Source of the DNA: DASUPK01 sp963695805
GTDB lineage: Bacteria > Actinomycetota > Thermoleophilia > Solirubrobacterales > 70-9
Length of the DNA: 64,000 bases
Assembly: GCA_963695805.1 (NCBI GenBank)
Contig: CAVOHV010000002.1
Span: 375,584 to 439,583, forward strand
Direction of reading: 5' to 3'
Part shown: positions 9,009-16,587 of the stretch, one piece after another
Layout: every line of letters begins with the position of its first letter
Numbering within the stretch: position 1 is the stretch's first letter
Position numbers and translations under genes: made by a program
The notes under the pieces: model-generated
Told to the model about the DNA's origin: nothing
The model's input: only the letters and a program-made list of their open reading frames with translations
Database searches by the model: none

Positions 9009-9779
9009 ATGAGTTCCGGAGCACAAAGGCGCGTGGGAGCAGTTGCGGTTACGGCCGCGCTGCTCCCCGCGCTGCTGCTCAGCGCATGCGGCGGCTCCTC
9101 CGACAGCTCCACCACGGCGCAATCCGCCACCAGCACGCTTCCGCAGTCGAGCGAGTCGTCCAATCTGAATCCGGCGAACTTCTCGACGCAGATCGACAAC
9201 CCCTACTGGCCGATGCCCGTTGGGGCTCGCTGGGAGGTCCGAGTCACCAATCCGGAAGGTGAGCTGCTCAACGAGGTGATCACGGTCGAGAACCGGACGA
9301 GGAAGATCGCCGACGGCGTCACGGCTCGCGTGGTCCACGACGTCGTCTACACCAATGGGAAGGCCACGGAGATCACGGACGACTGGTACGCCCAGGACAA
9401 CGACGGAAACATCTGGTACTTCGGTGAGGACACAGCCTCGATCCACAACGGCAAGAAGGACACCAGCGGGTCATTCGAGGCCGGCCGTGACGGCGCTGAC
9501 GCCGGCATTGCGATGCCCGCCCACCCCGAGGTCGGCCTTACCTACCGGGAGGAGTACTACGCAGGGCATGCCGAGGATCGGACGAAGGTGTTGGCTCTTG
9601 ACCAGCAGGTCCAGGCGCCCGCGGGCCACTTTACCGGCGCAGTCTTGACCGATGACACGAGTCCGATCGAGCCTAACGTGTCCGAGTACAAGCTCTATGC
9701 CAAGGGCGTCGGGCCCGTGGTCGCGGTCTCGGTGTCCGGCGAAGCCGAGCGGGAGGACCTGGTCCGCTACACCAAGTAG
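9009..9779 (+). CDS. secreted lipoprotein of unknown function
   Basis: This 256-residue protein starts at ATG 9009, four bases after the PepSY gene. It has a lipoprotein signal with the lipobox LLLSAC (cysteine at about residue 27), then a serine/threonine-rich linker and a globular domain (NPYWPMPVGARWEVRVT, NRTRKIADGVTARVVHDVVY, DWYAQDNDGNIWYFGEDTA, GPVVAVSVSGEAEREDLVRY). The globular part resembles secreted DUF-type proteins found widely in soil actinobacteria and proteobacteria; I cannot name an activity. It is probably anchored on the outer face of the membrane and co-transcribed with the PepSY gene. Confidence 0.65.
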   Translation: MSSGAQRRVGAVAVTAALLPALLLSACGGSSDSSTTAQSATSTLPQSSESSNLNPANFSTQIDNPYWPMPVGARWEVRVTNPEGELLNEVITVENRTRKIADGVTARVVHDVVYTNGKATEITDDWYAQDNDGNIWYFGEDTASIHNGKKDTSGSFEAGRDGADAGIAMPAHPEVGLTYREEYYAGHAEDRTKVLALDQQVQAPAGHFTGAVLTDDTSPIEPNVSEYKLYAKGVGPVVAVSVSGEAEREDLVRYTK

Positions 9780-9808
9780 ACGCCGCTCCCCGATCGGTTC
9801 TCGTTGGG

Positions 9809-11383
9809 CTAACGAGCCCCTCGGGGTGCCGAAGCCGAAGCCGACGCCGACGCCCGCGCCGGCGGAGCCGCCGCCGGGCCGCCGACACCCACGAAGTCCC
9901 GCGACCGCACAAGCGCATACCCCGCCACGGAGCCCACCGCCGCCACGGCGACGGTCACCATCGCGATCGTGTTGAAGCCCGTCACGAACGCGTGGTGCGC
10001 GGCGTCCACGACCTTGGCCTGGGCGGCGGGCGGCACCGCCTGCAGGGCGCGCCCGGTCCCGCCCGATGCCACAGCCCGCGAAAGCTCGTGAGCGTGCGAC
10101 GACGCGGGCGTGCCCGCGACCAGCGGGGTGAGCGTCGACTCGATCTTCGACTGGAAGATCGACCCGAGGCCGGCGATACCGGTGGCGAGCCCGAGCTGGC
10201 GAGCGGTGTTGTTCGCGCCCGACGCCATGCCGCTCAGCTGCGGGCCGACCACGCCGACGGCGGTCGAGGCCAGCGCGGGAGTGGCCAGGCCTATCCCGAT
10301 GCCGGCCAGGATCTGGCCAGGCAGCAGCGCGGTCCACCCGGACGAGTCCGACAGGTTCCCCATCAGCAGCAGCCCGACCGTCACGAACGCGAGCCCCGTC
10401 CCGAGCAGCAGCCGCACCGGCACGAGCGCCGTCAGCCGGCCGCTCAGCGGCGAGACGAACAGCAGCATCCCGGTGACCGGCAGCGACCGGAGCCCCGCCT
10501 CGAACGGCGAGAAGCCCAGCACGTTCTGGAAGAAGAGCGTGATGTAGAGGAACATCGAGAAGATCGACGCCGACAGCGCGAAGCCGACGATCGTGGCGCC
10601 CGTGAAGGCCGGCTTGCGGAACAGCGTGAGGTCGAGCAGCGGATCGGTGGTCCGGCGCTCCGCCACCACGAACAGCACGAGCAGCAGTGCAGAGGCCGTG
10701 AAGCAGCTGACGATGAGGGCGCTCCCCCAGCCTTCCTCGTTGCCGCGGATCAGCGCGTAGACGAGCAGGAAGAGCGCGGGGCACAGGAGGGCCACGCCGC
10801 GGAGGTCAACGCCGGAGGCGGCCGGGTCGCGCGACTCGCGCAACCGCAGCCGCGCGACCACGAGCGCGGCCAGGCCGATCGGCACGTTCACGAGGAAAAT
10901 CCAGCGCCACGACAGCGCGTCCACGAGCGCGCCGCCCACGAGGGGCCCGGTCGCGACCGCCGCGGCCGTGGTCGCGCCCCAGATGCCGAGCGCCGTCCCG
11001 CGCTCGCGACCCTGGAACTCCTGCGCGATCAGCGCCAGCGAGGTGCCGAACATCATCGCCCCGCCGACCCCCTGCGCCGCGCGCGAGACGTGCAGGAAGA
11101 GCGGGTCGGGAGCCAGCCCGCAGGCCAGCGACGAAGCGGTGAAGACCGCCAGCCCGAGCATGAAGACGAGCCTGCGGCCGACCTTGTCGGCCAGCGATCC
11201 CGCCGCCAGCAGCAAGCCCGCCAGGGTCAGCGCGTAGGCGTCGATCACCCACTGGAGATCGCTGAAGTTGGCGCCGAGGGCCCGCTCGATCGACGGCAGC
11301 GCAACGTTCACGATCGTCACGTCGAGCAGCAGCATGAAGATCGCGATGCAGCTCGCGAGCAGGGTCCACCACTTGCGCTCCAC
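9809..11383 (-). CDS. MFS drug exporter, DHA2 (EmrB/QacA-like) family
   Basis: This 524-residue protein has the 14-helix hydrophobicity pattern of DHA2 exporters. It begins with the family's N-terminus (MERKWWTLLASCIAIFMLLL, then DVTIVNVALPSI). The motif A region after helix 2 reads GSLADKVGRRLVFMLG, and motif C-like G(X)GG(X)MMFGTS residues follow. A C-terminal tail rich in Ala and Ser ends the protein. It should export drugs or amphiphilic compounds by proton antiport. It is paralogous to the exporter at 12876. Its stop codon lies in a small hairpin (9800-9816) shared with the convergent lipoprotein gene. Confidence 0.88.
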   Translation of the reverse strand: MERKWWTLLASCIAIFMLLLDVTIVNVALPSIERALGANFSDLQWVIDAYALTLAGLLLAAGSLADKVGRRLVFMLGLAVFTASSLACGLAPDPLFLHVSRAAQGVGGAMMFGTSLALIAQEFQGRERGTALGIWGATTAAAVATGPLVGGALVDALSWRWIFLVNVPIGLAALVVARLRLRESRDPAASGVDLRGVALLCPALFLLVYALIRGNEEGWGSALIVSCFTASALLLVLFVVAERRTTDPLLDLTLFRKPAFTGATIVGFALSASIFSMFLYITLFFQNVLGFSPFEAGLRSLPVTGMLLFVSPLSGRLTALVPVRLLLGTGLAFVTVGLLLMGNLSDSSGWTALLPGQILAGIGIGLATPALASTAVGVVGPQLSGMASGANNTARQLGLATGIAGLGSIFQSKIESTLTPLVAGTPASSHAHELSRAVASGGTGRALQAVPPAAQAKVVDAAHHAFVTGFNTIAMVTVAVAAVGSVAGYALVRSRDFVGVGGPAAAPPARASASASASAPRGAR

Positions 11384-11436
11384 TGTGTTCCGACCCTACA
11401 GGCGGGGGTGGCCTTCGGGAGATGGGGTGGGCGCCG

Positions 11437-11853
11437 CTAGCCGTTGGGGAGCGACGATCCGGCGAAGAAGAAGAACCAAACCTCGAAAGCCAGCACGCCG
11501 GCCACGGCGCAGAGCACCACCACCCTCTCGATCCCGCCGATCCCATACTTGCGCTGGACGGCGTCGTCGCGCTCGTCGCGCATGCTCCGCAGCCATGGGG
11601 AGGTCTGGCGGGCGACCGCCGGCCTCCCGGTGAGCTCGTCGTACTTGTTGTTGATCACGGTGAGCAGGTAGCCGAGGGCGAAGACGGTGATTGCGAGTAT
11701 CGCGATGACCGCGAAGACCGCGGTCATGCTCAGGCTGTTGAAGCTGCCCTGGACCTTGGAGCCGACCCAGATCGCAAAGAGGGGCGCCCCGGTCCAGAGA
11801 TTGATCGAGCAGACGGCCGAGGCCGTGATCAGGCCCATTTTCTTCAGCGCCAT
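11437..11853 (-). CDS. conserved-type membrane protein of unknown function
   Basis: This 138-residue protein has three hydrophobic segments: about residues 8-30, 45-66 (TAVFAVIAILAITVFALGYLL) and 108-130 (VVVLCAVAGVLAFEVWFFFF). A charged cytoplasmic loop lies between the last two (SMRDERDDAVQRKYGIGGIE). I do not recognise the family. It lies between a DHA2 exporter and the SigJ-type sigma factor on the same strand, 53 bases upstream of the exporter, so it could share a transcript with it. There is no basis for a functional call. Confidence 0.55.
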   Translation of the reverse strand: MALKKMGLITASAVCSINLWTGAPLFAIWVGSKVQGSFNSLSMTAVFAVIAILAITVFALGYLLTVINNKYDELTGRPAVARQTSPWLRSMRDERDDAVQRKYGIGGIERVVVLCAVAGVLAFEVWFFFFAGSSLPNG

Positions 11854-11923
11854 CGCAGGGCCCTACGTTACCTACGGGGGAGTAGCTTTGCACCGCTTCA
11901 GCGGGGGCTGGCTCTCCCGAGAC

Positions 11924-12793
11924 CTAGTCGCTTGAATCCCGGAACCGGTCCGGATCGATCACGAGGTCCATCGTCACGATCCGGCCGTTCCTGACGGTGT
12001 ACGCGGTTGCGCCGAGAATCTTGCCGTCGCGCTCCGCAACCGTCCCCGGCGCCCCGTTGACCATTGCTGGGCGCACGAGGGGAAGGAATTCCCGGCCCTG
12101 CGTGACGATCCGCTCCACGACCTTCTCGGGGCCGGTGGCCGCGAGCACCTCCGCGCGCGGATCGCCCTCCCCAGTGTGGACGCGGAGGACAATGTCCGGG
12201 TCGAGGACGTTCATCAGGGCCTCGAAGTCGCCCGCCCGCGCCGCCGCCAGGAAGGCGTCGATGACCCGCCGCTGCTCGGCGACGTCGGCGTCGGTGGGCG
12301 GAGCTGAGCCGCGTACCCGCCGCCGAGCGCGGCTGGCTAGCTGACGGGCGGCGTCGGGCTCGCGGCCGGTGATCTCGCCGATCTCGACGAAGGGAACACC
12401 GAACATGTCGTGCAGGACGAAAGCGACGCGCTCGGCTGGGGAGAGGTTCTCCAGCACGACGAGCATCGCGAGCCCGACGGAGTCGGCCAGCTCGGCCTCC
12501 TCGGCAGGGTTCTCCTCAGTCGATTCGCTGACGATCGGCTCGAGGTGGTCGTCGGGCTGCTCGCGCCTCGCCTTTCGCGCCCGCAGCATGTCGAGCGCGA
12601 CGCGGCCGACGACCGTCGTCAGCCAGGCCCGCAGATTCTCCACCTGATCCGAGTCGGTGCGGCTCAGGCGCAGCCACGCCTCCTGGACGGCGTCGTCGGC
12701 CTCGCCGGTCGTGCCCAGCATTCGGTAGGCAACGGCCTCCAGGTGGTGCCGGTGCTGCTCGAACTCCTGGGCGAGAAGTGTGTCGTCGGTCAC
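11924..12793 (-). CDS. sigJ: ECF sigma factor of the SigJ type with C-terminal SnoaL-like domain
   Basis: This 289-residue protein has sigma region 2 (about residues 10-75; MLGTTGEADDAVQEAWLRL, then LRAWLTTVVGRVALDMLRAR) and region 4 (about 110-165; LSPAERVAFVLHDMFGVPF, EIGEITGREPDAARQLASRA). A SnoaL/NTF2-like domain follows (about 175-285; RRVIDAFLAAARAGDFEAL). This layout is that of the SigJ/ECF41-like sigma factors, whose C-terminal domain controls activity instead of an anti-sigma factor. ECF41-type motifs are only partly matched (DPDRF near the end). It is divergent from the DHA2 exporter at 12876, a likely target. The shared 82-base gap contains a perfect inverted repeat. Confidence 0.88.
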   Translation of the reverse strand: MTDDTLLAQEFEQHRHHLEAVAYRMLGTTGEADDAVQEAWLRLSRTDSDQVENLRAWLTTVVGRVALDMLRARKARREQPDDHLEPIVSESTEENPAEEAELADSVGLAMLVVLENLSPAERVAFVLHDMFGVPFVEIGEITGREPDAARQLASRARRRVRGSAPPTDADVAEQRRVIDAFLAAARAGDFEALMNVLDPDIVLRVHTGEGDPRAEVLAATGPEKVVERIVTQGREFLPLVRPAMVNGAPGTVAERDGKILGATAYTVRNGRIVTMDLVIDPDRFRDSSD

Positions 12794-12820
12794 GGTCGGT
12801 CACGTCCTTTCGTTCTGATC

Positions 12821-12836
12821 CGTCACACGGGTGACG
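12821..12836. promoter_or_regulatory. inverted repeat in the sigJ / DHA2 exporter divergent promoter
   Basis: The sequence CGTCACACGGGTGACG has perfect 6-base arms (CGTCAC / GTGACG) around a 4-base spacer. It lies between the two divergent starts, about 40 bases from the exporter ATG. The CGTCACA half also resembles the -35 element reported for ECF41-type sigma factors, with a CGGTC about 18 bases downstream as a possible -10. It could be a sigma target promoter, a repressor operator, or both. Confidence 0.4.
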
Positions 12837-12875
12837 AACAAAACGCGGTCGATGTGACGGCCGAAGGAGGAAAAC

Positions 12876-14432
12876 ATGGCTCGCAAATGGTGGACCCTGA
12901 TCGCAGTCTCGGTGGCGACCTTCATGTTGCTGCTCGACATCACGGTCGTCAACGTCGCGCTGCCGTCGATCCGCGATGACCTCGGTGGGAGCTTCAGCGA
13001 CCTGCAGTGGGTCGTGGACGCGTATGCCCTCACGCTCGCCGCGCTGGTCCTGACAGCCGGCTCGCTCGCCGACCGGTTCGGGCGGCGGCGATTGTTTGCT
13101 TGGGGGCTCGGCATCTTCTCGGCCGCCTCGCTGCTCTGCGCCCTGGCCCCGGACCCGACCTTCCTCAATGGGGCCCGAGCGCTCCAGGGGATCGGCGGCG
13201 CAGTGATGTTCGCGGTCTCCCTTGCGCTGCTGGCGCAGGAATTCCCAGCCGGCCGCGAGCGCGCCAACGCCATGGGCATCTACGGTGCCTCAATCGGCGT
13301 TGCCGTCGCGATCGGCCCGCTCGTCGGCGGCGCACTCACCGACGGCCTTGGCTGGCGCTCGATCTTCTATCTGAACGTGCCGATCGGGCTCGCCGCCATC
13401 GCCGTCACCTACGCGAGGCTCCGTGAGAGCCGCGACCCCAACGCGACCCGGGTCGACTGGCCGGGCGTCGCGACCTTCAGCGCGGCCCTCTTCATGCTGG
13501 TTCTGGCGATGGTTCGCGGGAACGACGAGGGCTGGGGCTCGACCCTGATCGTTTCCCTGTTCGCCGGCTCGGCGGCCCTGCTGGCCACATTCGTAGCGAT
13601 CGAGAGCCGCGTGCGCGAGCCGATGCTGCCGCTTGGTTTCTTCAAGCGGCCGGCGTTCACGGGAGTTCAATTGGCTGCCTTCGCGATCTCCGCCTCGGCC
13701 TTCGCGCTCTTCCTCTACATCGGCCTCTACCTGCAGAACTACCTCGGCTACACGCCGCTGCAGGCCGGGCTGCGCTACCTGCCGATCACGCTGGCGGCGT
13801 TCTTCCTCTCGCCCGTGGCGGCGATGCTCCTCACGAGGGTACCGGCTCGGATCCTGCTCAGTGTCGGGCTCGCGGTGTCGGGCTCGGGGCTGCTGCTGAT
13901 GTCCGGGATCAGCGCGGACTCGGAGTGGACGACCCTGCTCGGTGGATTCCTGGTCCTCGGCGCGGGCGTTGGGCTCCTCAACCCGGTGATCGGCGACGTC
14001 GCGCTCAGCGTGGTCCCGAAGGAGCGCAGCGGCATGGCCGCCGGCATCAACGACACCTTCCGCCAGGTGGGCGTCGCGGTCGGCGTGGCGGTCTGGGGCG
14101 CGATCTTCGTCGGCCAGGGCGCTGCCAAGGTGAGCGAGCTCACCGCAGGCACTGCCACTGCGAGCGGCGATCAGCCGCGCCATCTGGTCGAGGCCGCCTC
14201 CTCCGGCAGCCTGCACCAGGCACTGGCTTCGGTGCCGCAACAGGCTCAGCCGGCGGTTGAGCACGCCGCCCGCGAGGGCTTCCTCGCCGGGGTCAACGAC
14301 GTGCTCACCCTTGGCGGCCTGGTCTGCCTCGCCGGCGCCGCCCTGGCGCTGTGGCTGGTTCGCGAGCGCGAGATCGAGCGCGAGCCGGTCGAGTCCGCCG
14401 GGCCGATTGCACCCGTGCCCGTGACGGATTAG
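12876..14432 (+). CDS. MFS drug exporter, DHA2 (EmrB/QacA-like) family
   Basis: This 518-residue transporter has a 14-helix pattern and starts at ATG 12876 after a strong AAGGAGG site. The N-terminus (MARKWWTLIAVSVATFMLLL, then DITVVNVALPSI), the motif A loop (GSLADRFGRRRLFAWGLG) and helix 5 motif C (GASIGVAVAIGPLVGGAL) are intact. It is clearly paralogous to the exporter at 9809. It is divergent from the SigJ-type sigma gene and convergent, with a 4-base overlap, with a TetR gene. Export of toxic compounds under sigma-factor control is the likely role; TetR control is possible but its operator lies elsewhere. Confidence 0.9.
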   Translation: MARKWWTLIAVSVATFMLLLDITVVNVALPSIRDDLGGSFSDLQWVVDAYALTLAALVLTAGSLADRFGRRRLFAWGLGIFSAASLLCALAPDPTFLNGARALQGIGGAVMFAVSLALLAQEFPAGRERANAMGIYGASIGVAVAIGPLVGGALTDGLGWRSIFYLNVPIGLAAIAVTYARLRESRDPNATRVDWPGVATFSAALFMLVLAMVRGNDEGWGSTLIVSLFAGSAALLATFVAIESRVREPMLPLGFFKRPAFTGVQLAAFAISASAFALFLYIGLYLQNYLGYTPLQAGLRYLPITLAAFFLSPVAAMLLTRVPARILLSVGLAVSGSGLLLMSGISADSEWTTLLGGFLVLGAGVGLLNPVIGDVALSVVPKERSGMAAGINDTFRQVGVAVGVAVWGAIFVGQGAAKVSELTAGTATASGDQPRHLVEAASSGSLHQALASVPQQAQPAVEHAAREGFLAGVNDVLTLGGLVCLAGAALALWLVREREIEREPVESAGPIAPVPVTD

Positions 14433-15028
14433 GGATGCAGGCCCAGGACTCCCGCGACGGCCCGCACGGCCAGCTCCTGGTCGTGCGGTGCCTGCCCGGC
14501 GACCGCGATGACCGCCCCTTCGAGGGCCCCCATAAAGGCCAACGCGGTCGTCCGGGCGGGCGGGCCGGGCGGGATCGACCCGTCTCTGCGGCCTGCGCTG
14601 ACCAGGCGGCTGACGCGCTTGATTGCCGTCTCCATGATCCGCTCGATCTCTCGGCCGACCGGGTGGTCATGGCCGCTGAACTCGACCCGCAGCGCCATCA
14701 CGACGCCCGCGACGTCACGGCGGCAGAAGACGGCGTGGCCGCGGGCCAGTGCCAGCAGCTCGCCGAGGGGATCCGCCTCCTGCCTGGCCGGCTCGCCGAC
14801 CTCGCGCATCCAGTTCTCATTCACCCAGTCGATCACCGCGAGGGCGAGGTCGGTCTTGTCCTTGAACTGGTGGTAGAGGGCCCCGCGCGTATAGCCCGCC
14901 TCACGCGCGACCTCTTCGAGGCGAAGGTGGCCGTAGCCGTAGCGGGAGAGGCCCCGCGCGGCCGCTTCCAGGAGGGCACTCCGGGTGCGTGCGCTTCGGT
15001 CCGCCTGGGTCAACGTACGTACATGCAT
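14429..15028 (-). CDS. TetR-family transcriptional regulator
   Basis: This 199-residue protein has an N-terminal TetR helix-turn-helix (about residues 14-60: RTRSALLEAAARGLSRYGYG, RLEEVAREAGYTRGALYHQF, KDKTDLALAVI) and a helical ligand-binding domain that keeps no specific signature. The ATG at 15028 lies inside a 30-base palindrome, so translation may really start at the TTG five codons on (TTG ACC CAG). No ribosome site is visible for either, which suggests a leaderless mRNA. The palindrome covers the promoter of this gene and of the divergent DUF2867 gene, so autoregulation plus control of that gene is the natural reading. Confidence 0.88.
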   Translation of the reverse strand: MHVRTLTQADRSARTRSALLEAAARGLSRYGYGHLRLEEVAREAGYTRGALYHQFKDKTDLALAVIDWVNENWMREVGEPARQEADPLGELLALARGHAVFCRRDVAGVVMALRVEFSGHDHPVGREIERIMETAIKRVSRLVSAGRRDGSIPPGPPARTTALAFMGALEGAVIAVAGQAPHDQELAVRAVAGVLGLHP

Positions 15029-15040
15029 GTATGTATGTTA
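15011..15040. promoter_or_regulatory. TetR operator palindrome
   Basis: A 30-base imperfect palindrome is centred on ACATGCATGT (15021-15030), which is itself perfect. Seven of the ten outer base pairs also match (left CAACGTACGT, right ATGTATGTTA). Its length and symmetry suit a TetR dimer or dimer pair. It covers the first codons of the TetR gene and ends five bases before the ATG of the divergent gene at 15045. Confidence 0.7.
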
Positions 15041-15044
15041 CGGT

Positions 15045-15641
15045 ATGGCGCGGATGGACACCCGGCTTCCCGACAGCGCCCACACCTCCCGCCCCTGGCG
15101 GATCCACGAGATCGCCCCGGACTTCCGCCTCGAGGACGTCTGGGGGCTGCCGACACCGGGTGGCCCCGATGATTTCGGTCTGCTGTTGGAGGGGTTCGCC
15201 TCGGGTGACCCTTCCCATGACGACTCCCGCCTCGTACGCATCCTCTTCGCGCTCCGCTGGAAGGTCGGGGAGCTGCTCGGCTGGGACGGCCCGGACGCCG
15301 GCCTCGGCTCGAGAGTGCCGACGCTCCGCGACCGGATGCCGGCGGATCTGCGCGACGGCCCCTCCGGGCCGTCATTCGACGCGCTCCCCTTCAGACCCCT
15401 CTACCTGCTTGACGACGAGTGGGCCGCCGAGATCGCGAACCGGACCGTGCACGGCGTGCTCCACCTCGGCTGGGTCCCGGACGGGACTGGCGCTTACCGA
15501 GGCCAGATGGCCGTGCTGGTGAAGCCGAACAGGCTGCTCGGCAGGGGCTATCTGACCGCAATCCGGCCGTTCCGGCACCTGATCGTCTATCCGAGGATGC
15601 TGCGCCAGATCGGAGAGAGATGGCGGACGGCTACTAGCTGA
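15045..15641 (+). CDS. DUF2867-like protein
   Basis: This protein of about 198 residues starts at ATG 15045, just beyond the TetR palindrome. The pattern (IHEIAPDFRLEDVWGLPTPG, LLLEGFASGD, LFALRWKVGELLGWDG, PLYLLDDEWAAEIANRTVHG, YRGQMAVLVKPNRLLGRGYL, AIRPFRHLIVYPRMLRQIG) is that of DUF2867 proteins, a SRPBCC-like lipid- or ligand-binding fold often found next to TetR regulators. It is the most likely target of the divergent TetR. Its 3' end overlaps by eight bases the convergent gene at 15634. The biochemical role is unknown. Confidence 0.7.
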   Translation: MARMDTRLPDSAHTSRPWRIHEIAPDFRLEDVWGLPTPGGPDDFGLLLEGFASGDPSHDDSRLVRILFALRWKVGELLGWDGPDAGLGSRVPTLRDRMPADLRDGPSGPSFDALPFRPLYLLDDEWAAEIANRTVHGVLHLGWVPDGTGAYRGQMAVLVKPNRLLGRGYLTAIRPFRHLIVYPRMLRQIGERWRTATS

Positions 15642-16086
15642 CCCTGGTGTAGATCAGGTCGAAGTCGGTCTTCCAGCCGTCGCCCTCGTTGGCCTCCCAC
15701 CGTCCCTCGATCCGGTTGCCGTCCTCGGAGATCTTTGCCGTGAAGCGCTGGTTGAAGGGCTCGCCCTCACGCCAGAGCTTCCACTGGCCGTCCCCGATGC
15801 TCATCTCGTAGACGCGGCAGACGTTCCGTTCGTCCGTGTAGAGCTGGAGGTAGGTGCCCTTGGCGGCGTCACAGCCGATGACGCAGACGCTGTCGGGCGC
15901 CTCGGGCATCTCGATCGTCGAGCGCTGGATCAGCAGCCGGTTGTCGGTGCCCTCGATCCACTCGAAGGTCGTCCTCGCCTCGCCGGGCCAGGGCTCGCCG
16001 CCCGGCGGGATCGCCTCCTGCGACCACTCGCCGACCAGTACCTCGAGCTCCCTTAGCGCCTGCTCGGCTGTCGGTTGATCGGTCAT
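15634..16086 (-). CDS. DUF1579-like small beta-barrel protein
   Basis: This 150-residue protein shows the opening LRELEVLVGEWSQEAIPPGG and later TTFEWIEGTDNRLLIQRSTI, YLQLYTDERNVCRVYEMSI, WKLWREGEPFNQRFTAKISE and GRWEANEGDGWKTDFDLIY. This is the pattern of DUF1579/FABP-like barrel proteins that bind small ligands. There is no signal peptide. It is divergent from the flavin-binding protein gene at 16124, with only 37 bases between the starts. The ligand is unknown. Confidence 0.65.
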   Translation of the reverse strand: MTDQPTAEQALRELEVLVGEWSQEAIPPGGEPWPGEARTTFEWIEGTDNRLLIQRSTIEMPEAPDSVCVIGCDAAKGTYLQLYTDERNVCRVYEMSIGDGQWKLWREGEPFNQRFTAKISEDGNRIEGRWEANEGDGWKTDFDLIYTRVS

Positions 16087-16123
16087 CTCGCCTGATTTTT
16101 CCTGTTACCCGATAATCCCCCCA

Positions 16124-16579
16124 ATGAACGACGACCGGGACCAGGCGCTCGCCAGGGCGATCATCGACAAGAGCCTCTACATGGTCGTGTCCACCGCCGA
16201 TCCATCGGGGCAGCCGTGGGCCTCGCCGGTCTACTTCGCCCATCACGACTACCGGGACTTCTTCTGGATCTCCCAGCCCGACGCGACCCACTCGGAGAAT
16301 CTCCGGGAGCGGCGCGAGGTCGGCATCGCCATCTTCGACTCCTCGCAACCGATCGAGATCGGAGAGGGCGCCTACGTGCTCGGGGTCGCCCGCGAGCTCC
16401 CCGCGCACGAGACCGCCGAAGGGATCGAGATCTTCTCCAAGCGCTCGGTGAGCCACGGCGGCGAGGAGATCTCCGCGGAGGACGTCAGCCCGCCGGCCCG
16501 CCACCGCCTCTACCAGGCGACCGCCGAGGCCATCTACGTGCTCGACGACCACGATCACCGTGTCGAGGTGAGCCTCTGA
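16124..16579 (+). CDS. pyridoxamine 5'-phosphate oxidase-like flavin/F420-binding protein
   Basis: This 151-residue protein has the split beta-barrel of the PNPOx-like family: LYMVVSTADPSGQPWASPVY, FAHHDYRDFFWISQPDATHS, LRERREVGIAIFDSSQPI and AYVLGVARELPAHE. Such proteins bind FMN or F420 and include oxidoreductases of many substrates; the short length and absence of the PdxH C-terminus argue against true PdxH. The next gene, an MDR reductase, begins at or just after its stop codon, so the two are probably translated as a pair. Confidence 0.8.
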   Translation: MNDDRDQALARAIIDKSLYMVVSTADPSGQPWASPVYFAHHDYRDFFWISQPDATHSENLRERREVGIAIFDSSQPIEIGEGAYVLGVARELPAHETAEGIEIFSKRSVSHGGEEISAEDVSPPARHRLYQATAEAIYVLDDHDHRVEVSL

Positions 16580-16587
16580 AGGCCATC

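Noticed and set aside
9992..11440. Plus-strand frame of 482 codons opposite the DHA2 exporter
   Set aside because: It is very rich in Arg, Gln, Glu and His with no domain, and is explained by codon bias of the real minus-strand gene.
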